A DNA stretch of 64,000 nucleotides from Pseudomonas pisciculturae. Lineage in GTDB: Bacteria; Pseudomonadota; Gammaproteobacteria; Pseudomonadales; Pseudomonadaceae. The notes below the pieces were generated by a model. The model searched no databases. It saw nothing but the letters and a program-made list of their open reading frames with translations, and had not been told where the DNA came from. Positions 1 to 7,721 of the stretch are shown piece after piece; position 1 is the stretch's first letter; every line of letters begins with the position of its first letter. The stretch covers positions 124,001 to 188,000 of the forward strand of contig NZ_JACVZE010000002.1 in NCBI RefSeq assembly GCF_015461805.1, in the 5' to 3' direction. A program made the translations under genes and the position numbers.

Positions 1-1506
1 ATGAATAATTTATTGCGAACCCTACGTTTTTATCTTAAGTGGGCACTGGCGGGAATTGCCTTGATTCCGGCACTGGCATTGGCCCATGTAGCCACCGACA
101 TACCGGTGGCGCGGCAGTTACATTGTTATGTCCAGCCGGATTTCTGGAGTAACCCGAAAGACCCCGGTTGCAAACTACTCAACGAAGTCAGTGGCACCTA
201 CCCTGGGCAACAATGGAACGAAGTGGCCAAGTTGATCGAAGACTATAACAACCAGGCTACCGTCGAACGCTTAATTCCTGACGGCAAGCTTTGCTCCGCT
301 GCCGACCCGCAGAAAGCGGGTCTCGACCGACCTTCTGCCAATTGGTACAAAACCCCCATGACGCCAAAAAACGGCTTCGTGGAAGTGCGAATTGCAGGCA
401 CTGCCCCTCACGTCAGCAGCATCGTAGAAATTTACTTGAGCAAACCCGGTTATAACCCCGCGACAACGCCGTTGAAATGGAGTGACCTTGAATTGGTTCA
501 CAAGGAAACCGTCACCGTCGCACGGACCGATTGGACTCCCCCCTCTCTAATAGGCGGTCTGCCAGGTAACTTCGTATTCAAAGTAGCCGTCCCCGCCGGA
601 CGCTCGGGCGATGCCGTGCTGTTCTCTCGATTCCAGCGAATAGATCCTGCTGGTGAGGGCTTCTACAACTGCAGCGATATCACGCTTCACAACGATGGCC
701 CCACCCCTACACCCGAATGGCACGCCAAAGGGCTTTTCCAACCGCCTGGGTTTAATCCAAAAGTGGGCGACAAAATTCACTTTCGGGTACTGGGGTCAAG
801 CAAGTCGCATGACGAAGTCGTAGATATTATGTATCCCGTTACCGATGCCAACCCAATCGTCTGGGGCCCGGGGTTGGTGCAAGCGTTGTCATCCTCAAAA
901 GCGATTGTTCAGATAGGCGAATTGAAGGGCACAAGCATCGTCTACAACACTGCAGAGCCTGCAAACAACCAGATCTACCTCGCGGACGAGAACGCCTCTA
1001 AAGCGATGTCGATCATTGCTGGAGAAGACCCAGGGCCTGTCAACCCTGCGCCGCCGATTGCACGGATTACCGGGCCAACCACATTGACGTCCGGGCAAGC
1101 CTATACATTCAACGGCACTGGATCGACAGGCAGCAACGGACCATTGCTCTACCAATGGGCCGTTCTTGGGCAAGAGGGTGCAACTAATGGCAGCACTGTC
1201 AGCGGCAAAGCTTACAAGGTCACTGTACCGACCAAGTTCGAGGCACGCCTACTTGTGAAAGACCAACAAAATAGCAAGAGCCACGATACGTTCCTCGAGT
1301 ACACCATCGTGCCAAGTGGTGGTGGCGAAGAATACCCGGCTTATGTAGAAGGCACCGCCTATAAAGCCGGCGATAAAGTGACCAACATCGGTGAAAACTA
1401 TGAGTGCAAACCCTGGCCGTACACCAGCTGGTGCGCAGGCGCTAGAGAAGTTTATGGCCCAGGCGAAGGCAGGGCGTGGCAAGAAGCCTGGAACAAAATT
1501 CCGTGA
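1..1506 (+). CDS. Secreted AA10 lytic polysaccharide monooxygenase with GbpA-like, PKD-like and chitin-binding domains
   Basis: Copper-dependent oxidative cleavage of chitin (or a related beta-1,4 polysaccharide) outside the cell. Residues 1-28 form a signal peptide ending ALALA, so His29 becomes the mature N-terminus, as the AA10 histidine brace requires. The second brace His is probably His137 in TAPHVSS. The block around 206-226 (FSRFQRIDPAGEGFYNCSDI) is the usual AA10 end, including the axial Phe. Residues about 240-340 resemble the second domain of GbpA. Residues about 348-440 look like a PKD fold. Residues 445-501 form a Cys/Trp-rich chitin-binding module resembling CBM73 or CBM5/12 (ECKPWPYTSWC). 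The gene lies directly upstream of a type II secretion operon, so it is a likely substrate. The ATG is base 1 and its promoter is outside the window. The family is near certain; the substrate is inferred. Confidence 0.93.
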   Translation: MNNLLRTLRFYLKWALAGIALIPALALAHVATDIPVARQLHCYVQPDFWSNPKDPGCKLLNEVSGTYPGQQWNEVAKLIEDYNNQATVERLIPDGKLCSAADPQKAGLDRPSANWYKTPMTPKNGFVEVRIAGTAPHVSSIVEIYLSKPGYNPATTPLKWSDLELVHKETVTVARTDWTPPSLIGGLPGNFVFKVAVPAGRSGDAVLFSRFQRIDPAGEGFYNCSDITLHNDGPTPTPEWHAKGLFQPPGFNPKVGDKIHFRVLGSSKSHDEVVDIMYPVTDANPIVWGPGLVQALSSSKAIVQIGELKGTSIVYNTAEPANNQIYLADENASKAMSIIAGEDPGPVNPAPPIARITGPTTLTSGQAYTFNGTGSTGSNGPLLYQWAVLGQEGATNGSTVSGKAYKVTVPTKFEARLLVKDQQNSKSHDTFLEYTIVPSGGGEEYPAYVEGTAYKAGDKVTNIGENYECKPWPYTSWCAGAREVYGPGEGRAWQEAWNKIP

Positions 1507-1560
1507 TTCGCCGTCGTACTATCGCCTATTCAGTATTGAATAAGCGTTAGCGCCAAACGT

Positions 1561-1586
1561 TATAGGGCGCCTCAAGGCGCCTTATA
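1561..1586 (+). terminator. Hairpin downstream of the LPMO gene
   Basis: Inverted repeat with GGCGCC arms (1566-1571 and 1576-1581) around a TCAA loop, extended outward by TATA/TATA pairing and one G-T wobble. This makes an 11-pair stem 55 nt after the LPMO stop. No strong T-run follows, so it may be a weak terminator or an mRNA 3'-end stabiliser that separates the LPMO from the secretion operon. Confidence 0.5.
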
Positions 1587-1712
1587 TCGAGCACCGCTAC
1601 AGTTCAATATGTACTTGTTGTAACGCAGTTCTACCGGCGGTGCCCGCTCAACAGCGGGCCGGGAGAGTTATTTACAACCGCCTTACCTTGGCACTCCCAA
1701 CAGGGTATCCCC

Positions 1713-2144
1713 ATGCGCGCATCCGAACTTATCCACAGCTCAAATCGTGGCTTCACTTTACTGGAGCTACTGGTCGTCCTGCTGATCATCGCCCTGCTCG
1801 CCGGCTACGTCGGCCCGAAGATGTTCGACCGACTCGAACTCGCCAAAATCCAAACCGCCCAAGGCCAGATGAAATCGCTGGCTGATGCCTTGAACCAGTA
1901 CCGCTTGGACAACGGCAACTATCCCGATGAAACCCTGGGCCTGAACGCGCTCACCACCCGGCCCGCCAACACAAACAACTGGCAAGGCCCGTACCTGAAG
2001 ACCCTGCCGCCAGACCCGTGGGGCAACCCTTATCTGTTCAAGAACCCCGGCGCCCCGCCCAACGACGCAGAGATTATCTCCCTGGGCCGCGATGGCAAGG
2101 CCGGAGGTGAGAACACGTACGCCGACATCGTCTACGGCCTGTGA
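1713..2144 (+). CDS. gspG: Type II secretion major pseudopilin GspG
   Basis: Main subunit of the periplasmic pseudopilus that pushes substrates through the secretin. The N-terminus MRASELIHSSNRG/FTLLELLVV is a classic class III prepilin leader: cleavage after Gly13, Phe14 methylated, Glu18 at position +5 of the mature protein. The hydrophobic helix follows to about residue 35. The C-terminal half has the GspG pattern (TRPANTNNWQGPYLK, DPWGNPY, SLGRDGKAGGE) including the calcium-loop region. At 143 aa it has normal GspG length. The next gene starts 1 nt after the stop. It is the only pseudopilin in the window, so minor pseudopilins H-K and the prepilin peptidase must be encoded elsewhere. Confidence 0.95.
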   Translation: MRASELIHSSNRGFTLLELLVVLLIIALLAGYVGPKMFDRLELAKIQTAQGQMKSLADALNQYRLDNGNYPDETLGLNALTTRPANTNNWQGPYLKTLPPDPWGNPYLFKNPGAPPNDAEIISLGRDGKAGGENTYADIVYGL

Positions 2145-2145
2145 C

Positions 2146-2610
2146 ATGCGCACCCCGTGGATTGCCCTGACCCTGCTGTGCCTGGCGGGCATCGCCCAGG
2201 CCAACTGCTGGCAACTGGCGGCCAGTCGTTACCACGTCGACCCGTTGTTGCTGTACGCCATCGCCCAGGTCGAGTCCGGCCTCAACCCTCGCGCACGCAA
2301 CATTAACGGGGACGGTAGCCAGGACATCGGCCTGATGCAGATCAACAGCCGCCACTTACCCGCCCTCGCCCAGTTCGGCATCACCGAACAGCACCTGATC
2401 AACCAACCGTGCACCAGCGTAATGGTCGGCGCGTGGATTCTGGCCGGGTTCATTCAAGAAAAAGGTTACGGCTGGCAGGCTGTCGGTGCCTATAACGCAG
2501 GCGCCAAACCGGGTCGCGAAGCGCGCCGTACACGCTACGCCATGGCGGTGTGGCGCTACTACGGCACGCTTGTGCAACAACGCCAGCAGTTAGCGAGGCA
2601 GGCGCCATGA
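2146..2610 (+). CDS. Small periplasmic lytic transglycosylase (SLT, IagB-like)
   Basis: Cleaves peptidoglycan glycan strands, probably to open the wall for the secretion apparatus. The chosen ATG lies 1 nt after the gspG stop and begins a good signal peptide (MRTPWIALTLLCLAGIAQA). An earlier in-frame ATG at 2092 lies inside gspG and would bury the signal, so I reject it. The 154-aa product is essentially one SLT domain: catalytic Glu43 in IAQVESGLNP, then GLMQIN and GAYNAG motifs. It overlaps gspF by 4 nt (ATGA), so it is co-translated with it. Single-domain transglycosylases like this accompany type III secretion and type IV pilus loci (IagB, BfpH). Finding one inside a gsp operon is less usual. 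Confidence 0.9.
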   Translation: MRTPWIALTLLCLAGIAQANCWQLAASRYHVDPLLLYAIAQVESGLNPRARNINGDGSQDIGLMQINSRHLPALAQFGITEQHLINQPCTSVMVGAWILAGFIQEKGYGWQAVGAYNAGAKPGREARRTRYAMAVWRYYGTLVQQRQQLARQAP

Positions 2611-3791
2611 TCGACATCGACGCGCGCATCATCCGCGACGGCCATTTGCAAACCCTGCGTGTGCAAGCCCACGACGTCGCCCAGGCCCGCCAGCAACTGC
2701 AAGCCGATGGTGCCCAGGTCATCTCGCTCAAGGCGCAGCGCCAGCTCACGTTGCCCAGTCGTCGCGCCAAATTCGCACTCGGGTTGTTTATCCAGGAACT
2801 GGTGGTGCTGCTCGACGCCGGGCTGGTACTGGTTGAAGCGGTGGAAACCCTGCGGGACAAGGCCCCACCGGGGGTCAACCGACACGTCATGAGCGACTTG
2901 CTGGCCTCTATGTACGAAGGCAACTCACTGTCCAAGGCAATGCAGCTCAAGCCACAGACGTTTCCCGAGTTATTGATCGCTACCGTGGCTTCTTCCGAGC
3001 ACAGCGGCCAACTGGCCGTGGCGCTGCGCCGCTATCACCATTTCGAAGCGCACCTGGAGACGGTGAAAAAACGCGTCAGCGGCGCCCTGATGTACCCCTT
3101 GGTGGTGCTCAGCGTGGGCGCGTTGATCTTGCTGTTTTTGCTGTTTTTCGTGATCCCGCGCTTTGCCTCGGTGTTCGACGCGGTGGCCGACCTGCCCGCC
3201 ACTGCGCGCTTTATGGTGTGGTGGGGAGCACTGGTCGACACGCGGGGCACAGAGCTGCTGATTGGCCTGGTGCTGGCGGTTGTCGCCCTGGTACTGCTGT
3301 TTCGCAGCGCCGCCTTCAAGCGCCGCGCCGCCCACCTGTTCTGGAAAATTCCCAGCCTGGGCGCCCAGCGCACGTTGTTTATCCTGGCGCGGTTTTATCG
3401 CACCGCCGGCATGTTGCTGATGGGCGGCATGCCGGTGGTCACGGCGGTGCAATTGTCTGGCGCGCTGCTGCCCGTTGAGCGTCAGGCCGACCTGCGCCAC
3501 GCCATAACCGAGATCCAGGCCGGCCAGCCGCTCTCCACTTCACTGGCCCGCCATCAACTGACCACCGCCGTTGCCGAGCGCCTGCTGCGCGTAGGTGAAC
3601 AAAGCGGCGAACTGGCGGCGATGTGCGAGCGCATTGCGCAATTTCATGATGAGGCGCTGGAACGCGCCATCGAGCTGTTCAGCAAAGTCTTCGAGCCGTT
3701 GCTGATGCTGGTGGTGGGCGGGCTGATCGGCCTGATCGTGTTCATGTTGTACATGCCGATTTTCGAACTGGCGGGTTCCATTCAGGGGTGA
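2607..3791 (+). CDS. gspF: Type II secretion inner-membrane platform protein GspF
   Basis: Polytopic inner-membrane protein that couples the GspE ATPase to pseudopilus assembly. The start MIDIDARIIRDG overlaps the transglycosylase stop as ATGA; a longer reading frame exists upstream but would overlap that gene by 60 nt. The 394-aa product has two T2SSF domains (about 55-180 and 260-380). Hydrophobic segments lie near residues 160-185 (YPLVVLSVGALILLFLLFFV), 205-235 and at the C-terminus (LLMLVVGGLIGLIVFMLY). These are the membrane helices expected for GspF/PilC. gspE starts 4 nt downstream. Confidence 0.95.
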   Translation: MIDIDARIIRDGHLQTLRVQAHDVAQARQQLQADGAQVISLKAQRQLTLPSRRAKFALGLFIQELVVLLDAGLVLVEAVETLRDKAPPGVNRHVMSDLLASMYEGNSLSKAMQLKPQTFPELLIATVASSEHSGQLAVALRRYHHFEAHLETVKKRVSGALMYPLVVLSVGALILLFLLFFVIPRFASVFDAVADLPATARFMVWWGALVDTRGTELLIGLVLAVVALVLLFRSAAFKRRAAHLFWKIPSLGAQRTLFILARFYRTAGMLLMGGMPVVTAVQLSGALLPVERQADLRHAITEIQAGQPLSTSLARHQLTTAVAERLLRVGEQSGELAAMCERIAQFHDEALERAIELFSKVFEPLLMLVVGGLIGLIVFMLYMPIFELAGSIQG

Positions 3792-3795
3792 CGCA

Positions 3796-5433
3796 ATGAG
3801 CGACGAGACGCGCAAATGGCAAGCGCTGGCAACGCAACGGGGCATCACCCTGGCCGCCTACCTGACCGAGGTACTGACAACAGCTCCCGACCAATTGCAT
3901 ACCATCGCCCGGCCTCTGGGGCTGCTCGACATCCCGCCGCCAACCCTCAGCGAAGGTTGGCGTTTTGACCTGCTCCCTCTGCCCCAGGCGTTGACCCACA
4001 ACGTGCTGCCAATGGACTACCTGGGCCAGCCTTGCCTGGTACTCGGCGACCCTTTCACCTTGGGCAGCCGACAGTGGCTGCAAGCCTCCAAGACGTTAGG
4101 GCATTTGCCGTTGGCCATGAGCCTGCCGGGCGCGGTCAAGGCTCAACTGGCCTTGGCCGAAGCCAGCCAACGTGTGATGCAGCCGTTTGGCGACGACGAT
4201 CTCGGCACCCACGTCAGCGCGGCCGCTCAAGAGATTTCCCTGAGCAGCATCGCCCGCGACGACAACCCGGTGGTGCGCCTGGTCAACTCGATGCTGTTCG
4301 ATGCGCTGCAAAGCCGCGCCAGTGATATTCATGTGGAAACCACGCCTGCGGGGCTGGTCATCAAGTACCGCATCGACGGCGTATTACAGCAGATGGGCCA
4401 AGCCAACGGCCTGGAGATGGCCGAGCAAGCCCTGTCGCGCATCAAGGTCTTGTCAGAGCTGGATATCGGCGAACGACGGGTGCCTCAGGACGGGCGCTTC
4501 AAGATGAGAATCCAGGGCCGCGAAGTGGATTTTCGGGTGTCGATCATGCCCAGCATCCACGGTGAGGACGCGGTGCTGCGTATTCTCGACAAATCGCAAC
4601 GGGGCGAATCCCTGAGCCTGGAAAACCTCGGCCTGGCCGCCGACACCATCGCCCGCATTCGCGTTTTGGCCAGCGAGCCCTACGGCATGTTGCTGGTCAC
4701 CGGGCCCACCGGCAGCGGCAAGTCCACCACCTTGTACGCAGCCTTGTCAGAGACCAATACCGGCGAAAAAAAGATCATCACCATCGAAGACCCGGTGGAA
4801 TACGAACTGCCCGGCGTGCTGCAGATCCCGGTGAATGACAAGAAGGGCCTGACCTTTGCCCGTGGCCTGCGCTCGATCCTGCGCCATGACCCGGACACGA
4901 TCCTGGTGGGGGAAATCCGCGACGGTGAAACCGCTGGTATTGCCGTGCAAGCTGCACTCACCGGGCATTTGGTGCTGTCCTCGGTGCATGCCAACAGCGC
5001 GTTCAGCGTGCTGGAGCGCTTTACCTACATGGACGTGGACCCCGCCAGCTTTGTCGAAGCCCTCAATGGCGTAGTCGCGCAACGCCTGGTGCGGCGCATC
5101 TGCCCGGACTGTGGCATAGACGCCAAACCCGACCCGGACATAGCCCGGCTCGCCCAACTGCCCGCCGTTCAACTCAAACAAGGCACCTACCGCGTCGGCC
5201 AAGGCTGCGAGGCCTGCCGCCATACCGGCTATCGCGGTCGGTTGGCCCTGGCCGAAGTGCTGACGGTCACCGACAGCATCAAGGAGGGCCTGCTGAGCCG
5301 CAGTTCGGCGTCCACCTTGCGCGAACTGGCGCGTGAAGCCGGCCATGTGTTTATCCGCGATATCGCCTTGGCGCACGCGGCCCAAGGCGACACCACGCTC
5401 AAGGAGATCCACCGTGTCATTTCCCTTTATTGA
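3796..5433 (+). CDS. gspE: Type II secretion ATPase GspE
   Basis: Cytoplasmic hexameric ATPase that powers pseudopilus extension. The N-terminal about 150 residues form a GspE/MshE N domain. The core has Walker A GPTGSGKST at 303-311, the Asp box (ITIEDPVEY, about 328-336), Walker B ILVGEIRD at 369-376 and the His box (SSVHANSAF). The zinc-binding tetracysteine CPDC...CEAC (Cys436, 439, 471, 474) marks GspE/PilB-type assembly ATPases rather than PilT. The length of 545 aa fits. The last 20 nt overlap the GTG start of the next gene, whose AAGGAG ribosome site (5401-5406) lies inside gspE. Confidence 0.96.
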   Translation: MSDETRKWQALATQRGITLAAYLTEVLTTAPDQLHTIARPLGLLDIPPPTLSEGWRFDLLPLPQALTHNVLPMDYLGQPCLVLGDPFTLGSRQWLQASKTLGHLPLAMSLPGAVKAQLALAEASQRVMQPFGDDDLGTHVSAAAQEISLSSIARDDNPVVRLVNSMLFDALQSRASDIHVETTPAGLVIKYRIDGVLQQMGQANGLEMAEQALSRIKVLSELDIGERRVPQDGRFKMRIQGREVDFRVSIMPSIHGEDAVLRILDKSQRGESLSLENLGLAADTIARIRVLASEPYGMLLVTGPTGSGKSTTLYAALSETNTGEKKIITIEDPVEYELPGVLQIPVNDKKGLTFARGLRSILRHDPDTILVGEIRDGETAGIAVQAALTGHLVLSSVHANSAFSVLERFTYMDVDPASFVEALNGVVAQRLVRRICPDCGIDAKPDPDIARLAQLPAVQLKQGTYRVGQGCEACRHTGYRGRLALAEVLTVTDSIKEGLLSRSSASTLRELAREAGHVFIRDIALAHAAQGDTTLKEIHRVISLY

Positions 5434-6139
5434 GCATGTGGTGTGGCTGCACAGCACCGGTGCCGCCTGGGCTGCGCGCCAGCGTTGGCGTGGCGCGCAG
5501 ATCTGGCATGGGCAACAGGCCGACGAGCCACTGGGGGCCTGCGCCGAGCTGCTGGAGCAGGCACCTCGCGGCCGCGTGCGCTTTCTTGACCGGGCCACGG
5601 TGTTGCTGGGGTTTCCCCATGTGCACTACCTGATGTTGCCGTGGCAGGCGGGCCTGAACAGCCCGGCTGACTGGCAAGGCTTCGCCCAAGCCACGTTCAG
5701 GCAACAGGCCGGTATCGACCCTGAGCAGTGGCACCTGCAGATCGCCAACAGTACATTCGGCAGCGAACGCCTGGCGGTGGCGGTGTCGCGCGAACTGCTG
5801 CAAGACCTGCGAGAGCTGTTCAAGCTGCACCGTCTGCCGCTGGTGACCTGCACGCCGCTGCTGACGGCGGTGGCGCAGCAGTACTGGCGCCAATTGCCCG
5901 ATGACTGCGTGCTGGCGGTGCCTGAAGCGCAAGGCCTCAGTTGCCTCTACCGGCAACACGGGGCGCCCCATCAGGTGTGCGTGTTGCCCACCCTGCCCGG
6001 CAGTGACTTGAGCGACAACCTGTTCACCGCCGACCTGTTGGCACAACACCATGCGCCCACCACGCTGATCGTTGCCAATCGACCGACCGAGCATTGGCTG
6101 GGGCCATTGCACCCGTGGCTGGAGGAGGCGCCGGTATGA
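5414..6139 (+). CDS. GspL/PilM-like cytoplasmic assembly protein
   Basis: Probable cytoplasmic adaptor linking the GspE ATPase to the membrane platform. The start is GTG at 5414, 7 nt after AAGGAG, within the end of gspE. The 241-aa product has no membrane segment. It is therefore about the size of the cytoplasmic half of GspL, with the following gene supplying the membrane/periplasmic half, as in the PilM + PilN arrangement of type IV pili (or MshI/MshJ). Sequence similarity to PilM/GspL is weak by eye; the assignment rests mainly on operon position and size. The stop overlaps the next start (ATGA). Confidence 0.65.
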   Translation: MSFPFIEHVVWLHSTGAAWAARQRWRGAQIWHGQQADEPLGACAELLEQAPRGRVRFLDRATVLLGFPHVHYLMLPWQAGLNSPADWQGFAQATFRQQAGIDPEQWHLQIANSTFGSERLAVAVSRELLQDLRELFKLHRLPLVTCTPLLTAVAQQYWRQLPDDCVLAVPEAQGLSCLYRQHGAPHQVCVLPTLPGSDLSDNLFTADLLAQHHAPTTLIVANRPTEHWLGPLHPWLEEAPV

Positions 6140-6678
6140 AGTTCGCATGGCCACGCTTGCACGCTTCGCGCCCGCCCGGCGTGAATTTTCAGCAGCCCGG
6201 CAACGCTCATCGCCCACTGGTGGCGGTGCTGTGGGCGGTGGCCGTGGGCGTGACCTTTATCACCTGGCAGCACTGGCAACACATGGAGCACGCGCAGCAG
6301 CAGACCGATGTTCTGGAACAGCAATTTATCCAACTGACGCGCCGTCAGGAGCAGTTGATCCAAGCGGCCATCCGACTCTCGCCCCATCAAAAACAACAGA
6401 TGGCGGCCTTCGCCCAGCAAACGGCCACACCCTTTTCATTGATAGACGCCGTGGCCCGGTCGTGGTCCGGCGAAGTCGCCCTGACGCGCGTCGAGGTCAA
6501 CACCCTGGCCGGTCAGTTGCAACTGGAGCTGGAAGCGAAAAAATTGGGCGACGCGTTTCGCTTTGTCGAGCGGCTCAACGCCCAACCCGGGGTGCACGTG
6601 AACCTGCAACAAAGCGCCCGCAAGGCCAACGACCCGCAGCACCCTGTGCAAGTCAAACTCACCGTTGGCGCGGGGTAG
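6136..6678 (+). CDS. PilN-like bitopic inner-membrane protein of the secretion platform
   Basis: The 180-aa protein has a short cytoplasmic N-terminus with VNFQQPGN, reminiscent of the INLLP motif by which PilN binds PilM. One membrane helix follows at about 33-50 (LVAVLWAVAVGVTFITW), then a Gln-rich coiled-coil stretch (about 52-100) and a small alpha/beta periplasmic domain. This is the PilN/GspL-periplasmic architecture. ATGA overlap with the preceding gene supports translational coupling; the chosen ATG avoids 14 upstream residues inside the previous gene. Family assignment is by architecture and context. Confidence 0.65.
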   Translation: MKFAWPRLHASRPPGVNFQQPGNAHRPLVAVLWAVAVGVTFITWQHWQHMEHAQQQTDVLEQQFIQLTRRQEQLIQAAIRLSPHQKQQMAAFAQQTATPFSLIDAVARSWSGEVALTRVEVNTLAGQLQLELEAKKLGDAFRFVERLNAQPGVHVNLQQSARKANDPQHPVQVKLTVGAG

Positions 6679-6684
6679 CCTGAA

Positions 6685-7221
6685 ATGCGTACGCTCACTC
6701 GCCACTGGCCCCGCCTGCGCTGGCAACTGATGCAATGGCACCAAGGCCTGGGCTTTTGGGGCCTGCTGGCGTTGGGTGTGATGGCGGCAGCGTTGCTGGT
6801 CGACGTGGCGGTGATCCACCCCGCCAACGTCGCCGACACTCAACGCCGCCTTGAGCTGCAAGCCGGCATCGCCGAACAACCGCAGGACGTGCAAGTGACC
6901 GAGCCGGCAATGGTGGAAAAGCTGCCCACCGCGCAGGACTTCCCCCCGCGCCTGGAAAAGCTGCTGGCCGTTTTGACCCAACGCGGCTTCGTCATCGAGC
7001 AGACGACCCTGGCTTACTCCGCACCGGGCGATACCGGCGTACAGAGACTGGATGTAGAAATCCCCCTCACTGGCCCTTACGTACTGCTGCGCGACGCCCT
7101 GACAGATGTAGCACTGGAACCGGCCGTGCGCATCGAAAGCCTGACCCTGGAACGCAAAGAGATCACCAGTGGCATGCTGACAATCAACCTCAAGCTGAGT
7201 GTGCTGGGGGTGGTGGAATGA
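6685..7221 (+). CDS. PilO/GspM-like inner-membrane protein
   Basis: A 178-aa bitopic protein: basic N-terminus, membrane helix at about 25-45 (LGFWGLLALGVMAAALLVDVAV), then a periplasmic ferredoxin-like domain (about 85-175), the layout of PilO and GspM. It would dimerise with the preceding PilN-like protein to align the platform with the secretin. It starts 6 nt after the preceding stop and overlaps the next gene by 4 nt (ATGA). Identity rests on position and topology. Confidence 0.65.
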   Translation: MRTLTRHWPRLRWQLMQWHQGLGFWGLLALGVMAAALLVDVAVIHPANVADTQRRLELQAGIAEQPQDVQVTEPAMVEKLPTAQDFPPRLEKLLAVLTQRGFVIEQTTLAYSAPGDTGVQRLDVEIPLTGPYVLLRDALTDVALEPAVRIESLTLERKEITSGMLTINLKLSVLGVVE

Positions 7222-7703
7222 AACTTCCCCTGTATCTGCGCGCACTGCTGTTGTTGACCCTGGTCGCTTGCGCCTGGCTGTTATGGCAAGACACGCCCGA
7301 CAGCCCCGTTACCGCACCTGTCGCTGGGGTTGCCAAGCCCGTCGAACCCGCGCCGCTACCAACGCCTGAGCCCACAGCGGCCGCAGTGATCGACCTGTTC
7401 CCCTCGCAAACCTGGGCACCGCCCCCCCTGCCGACAGCGGTGGATAACTCCCCGCCCAAGCCACCGCCGTTGCCCTTCACTGTCAGCGCGCAATGGCGCT
7501 ACGAGAACCAAGCGAAGATCGTCGTGCTGCGCGGCAACGGCACCCAGTACACCCTATGCAACCGTTGCTCGGTGCCGGGTCGCATCGTGCCCGGCAAGAT
7601 GCTCGACGCCCACTACCGGCTGGACAAACTGACCGACACCGCCGTGGTGCTGACCTACATGCCGTTGAAGCATGCCAGCACCTTGCGCCTGGACACTCAC
7701 TGA
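7218..7703 (+). CDS. PilP/GspC-like secretin-contacting protein
   Basis: 161 aa with an N-terminal hydrophobic helix (LYLRALLLLTLVACAWLLW), then a long Pro-rich linker (about 30-95) and a C-terminal beta domain (about 100-161) containing CNRC and GRIVPGKMLDAHYRL. A membrane anchor, Pro-rich linker and small beta domain is the arrangement of GspC/PilP, which connects the inner-membrane platform to the N domains of the secretin encoded next. No lipobox is obvious. The CxxC pair is unusual and might form a disulfide. Confidence 0.6.
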   Translation: MKLPLYLRALLLLTLVACAWLLWQDTPDSPVTAPVAGVAKPVEPAPLPTPEPTAAAVIDLFPSQTWAPPPLPTAVDNSPPKPPPLPFTVSAQWRYENQAKIVVLRGNGTQYTLCNRCSVPGRIVPGKMLDAHYRLDKLTDTAVVLTYMPLKHASTLRLDTH

Positions 7704-7721
7704 CTCGCAAAGGCTAGGATC

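Noticed and set aside
1640..1885. 81-codon open frame overlapping gspG
   Set aside because: It is out of frame with gspG, whose prepilin leader and domain are unmistakable.
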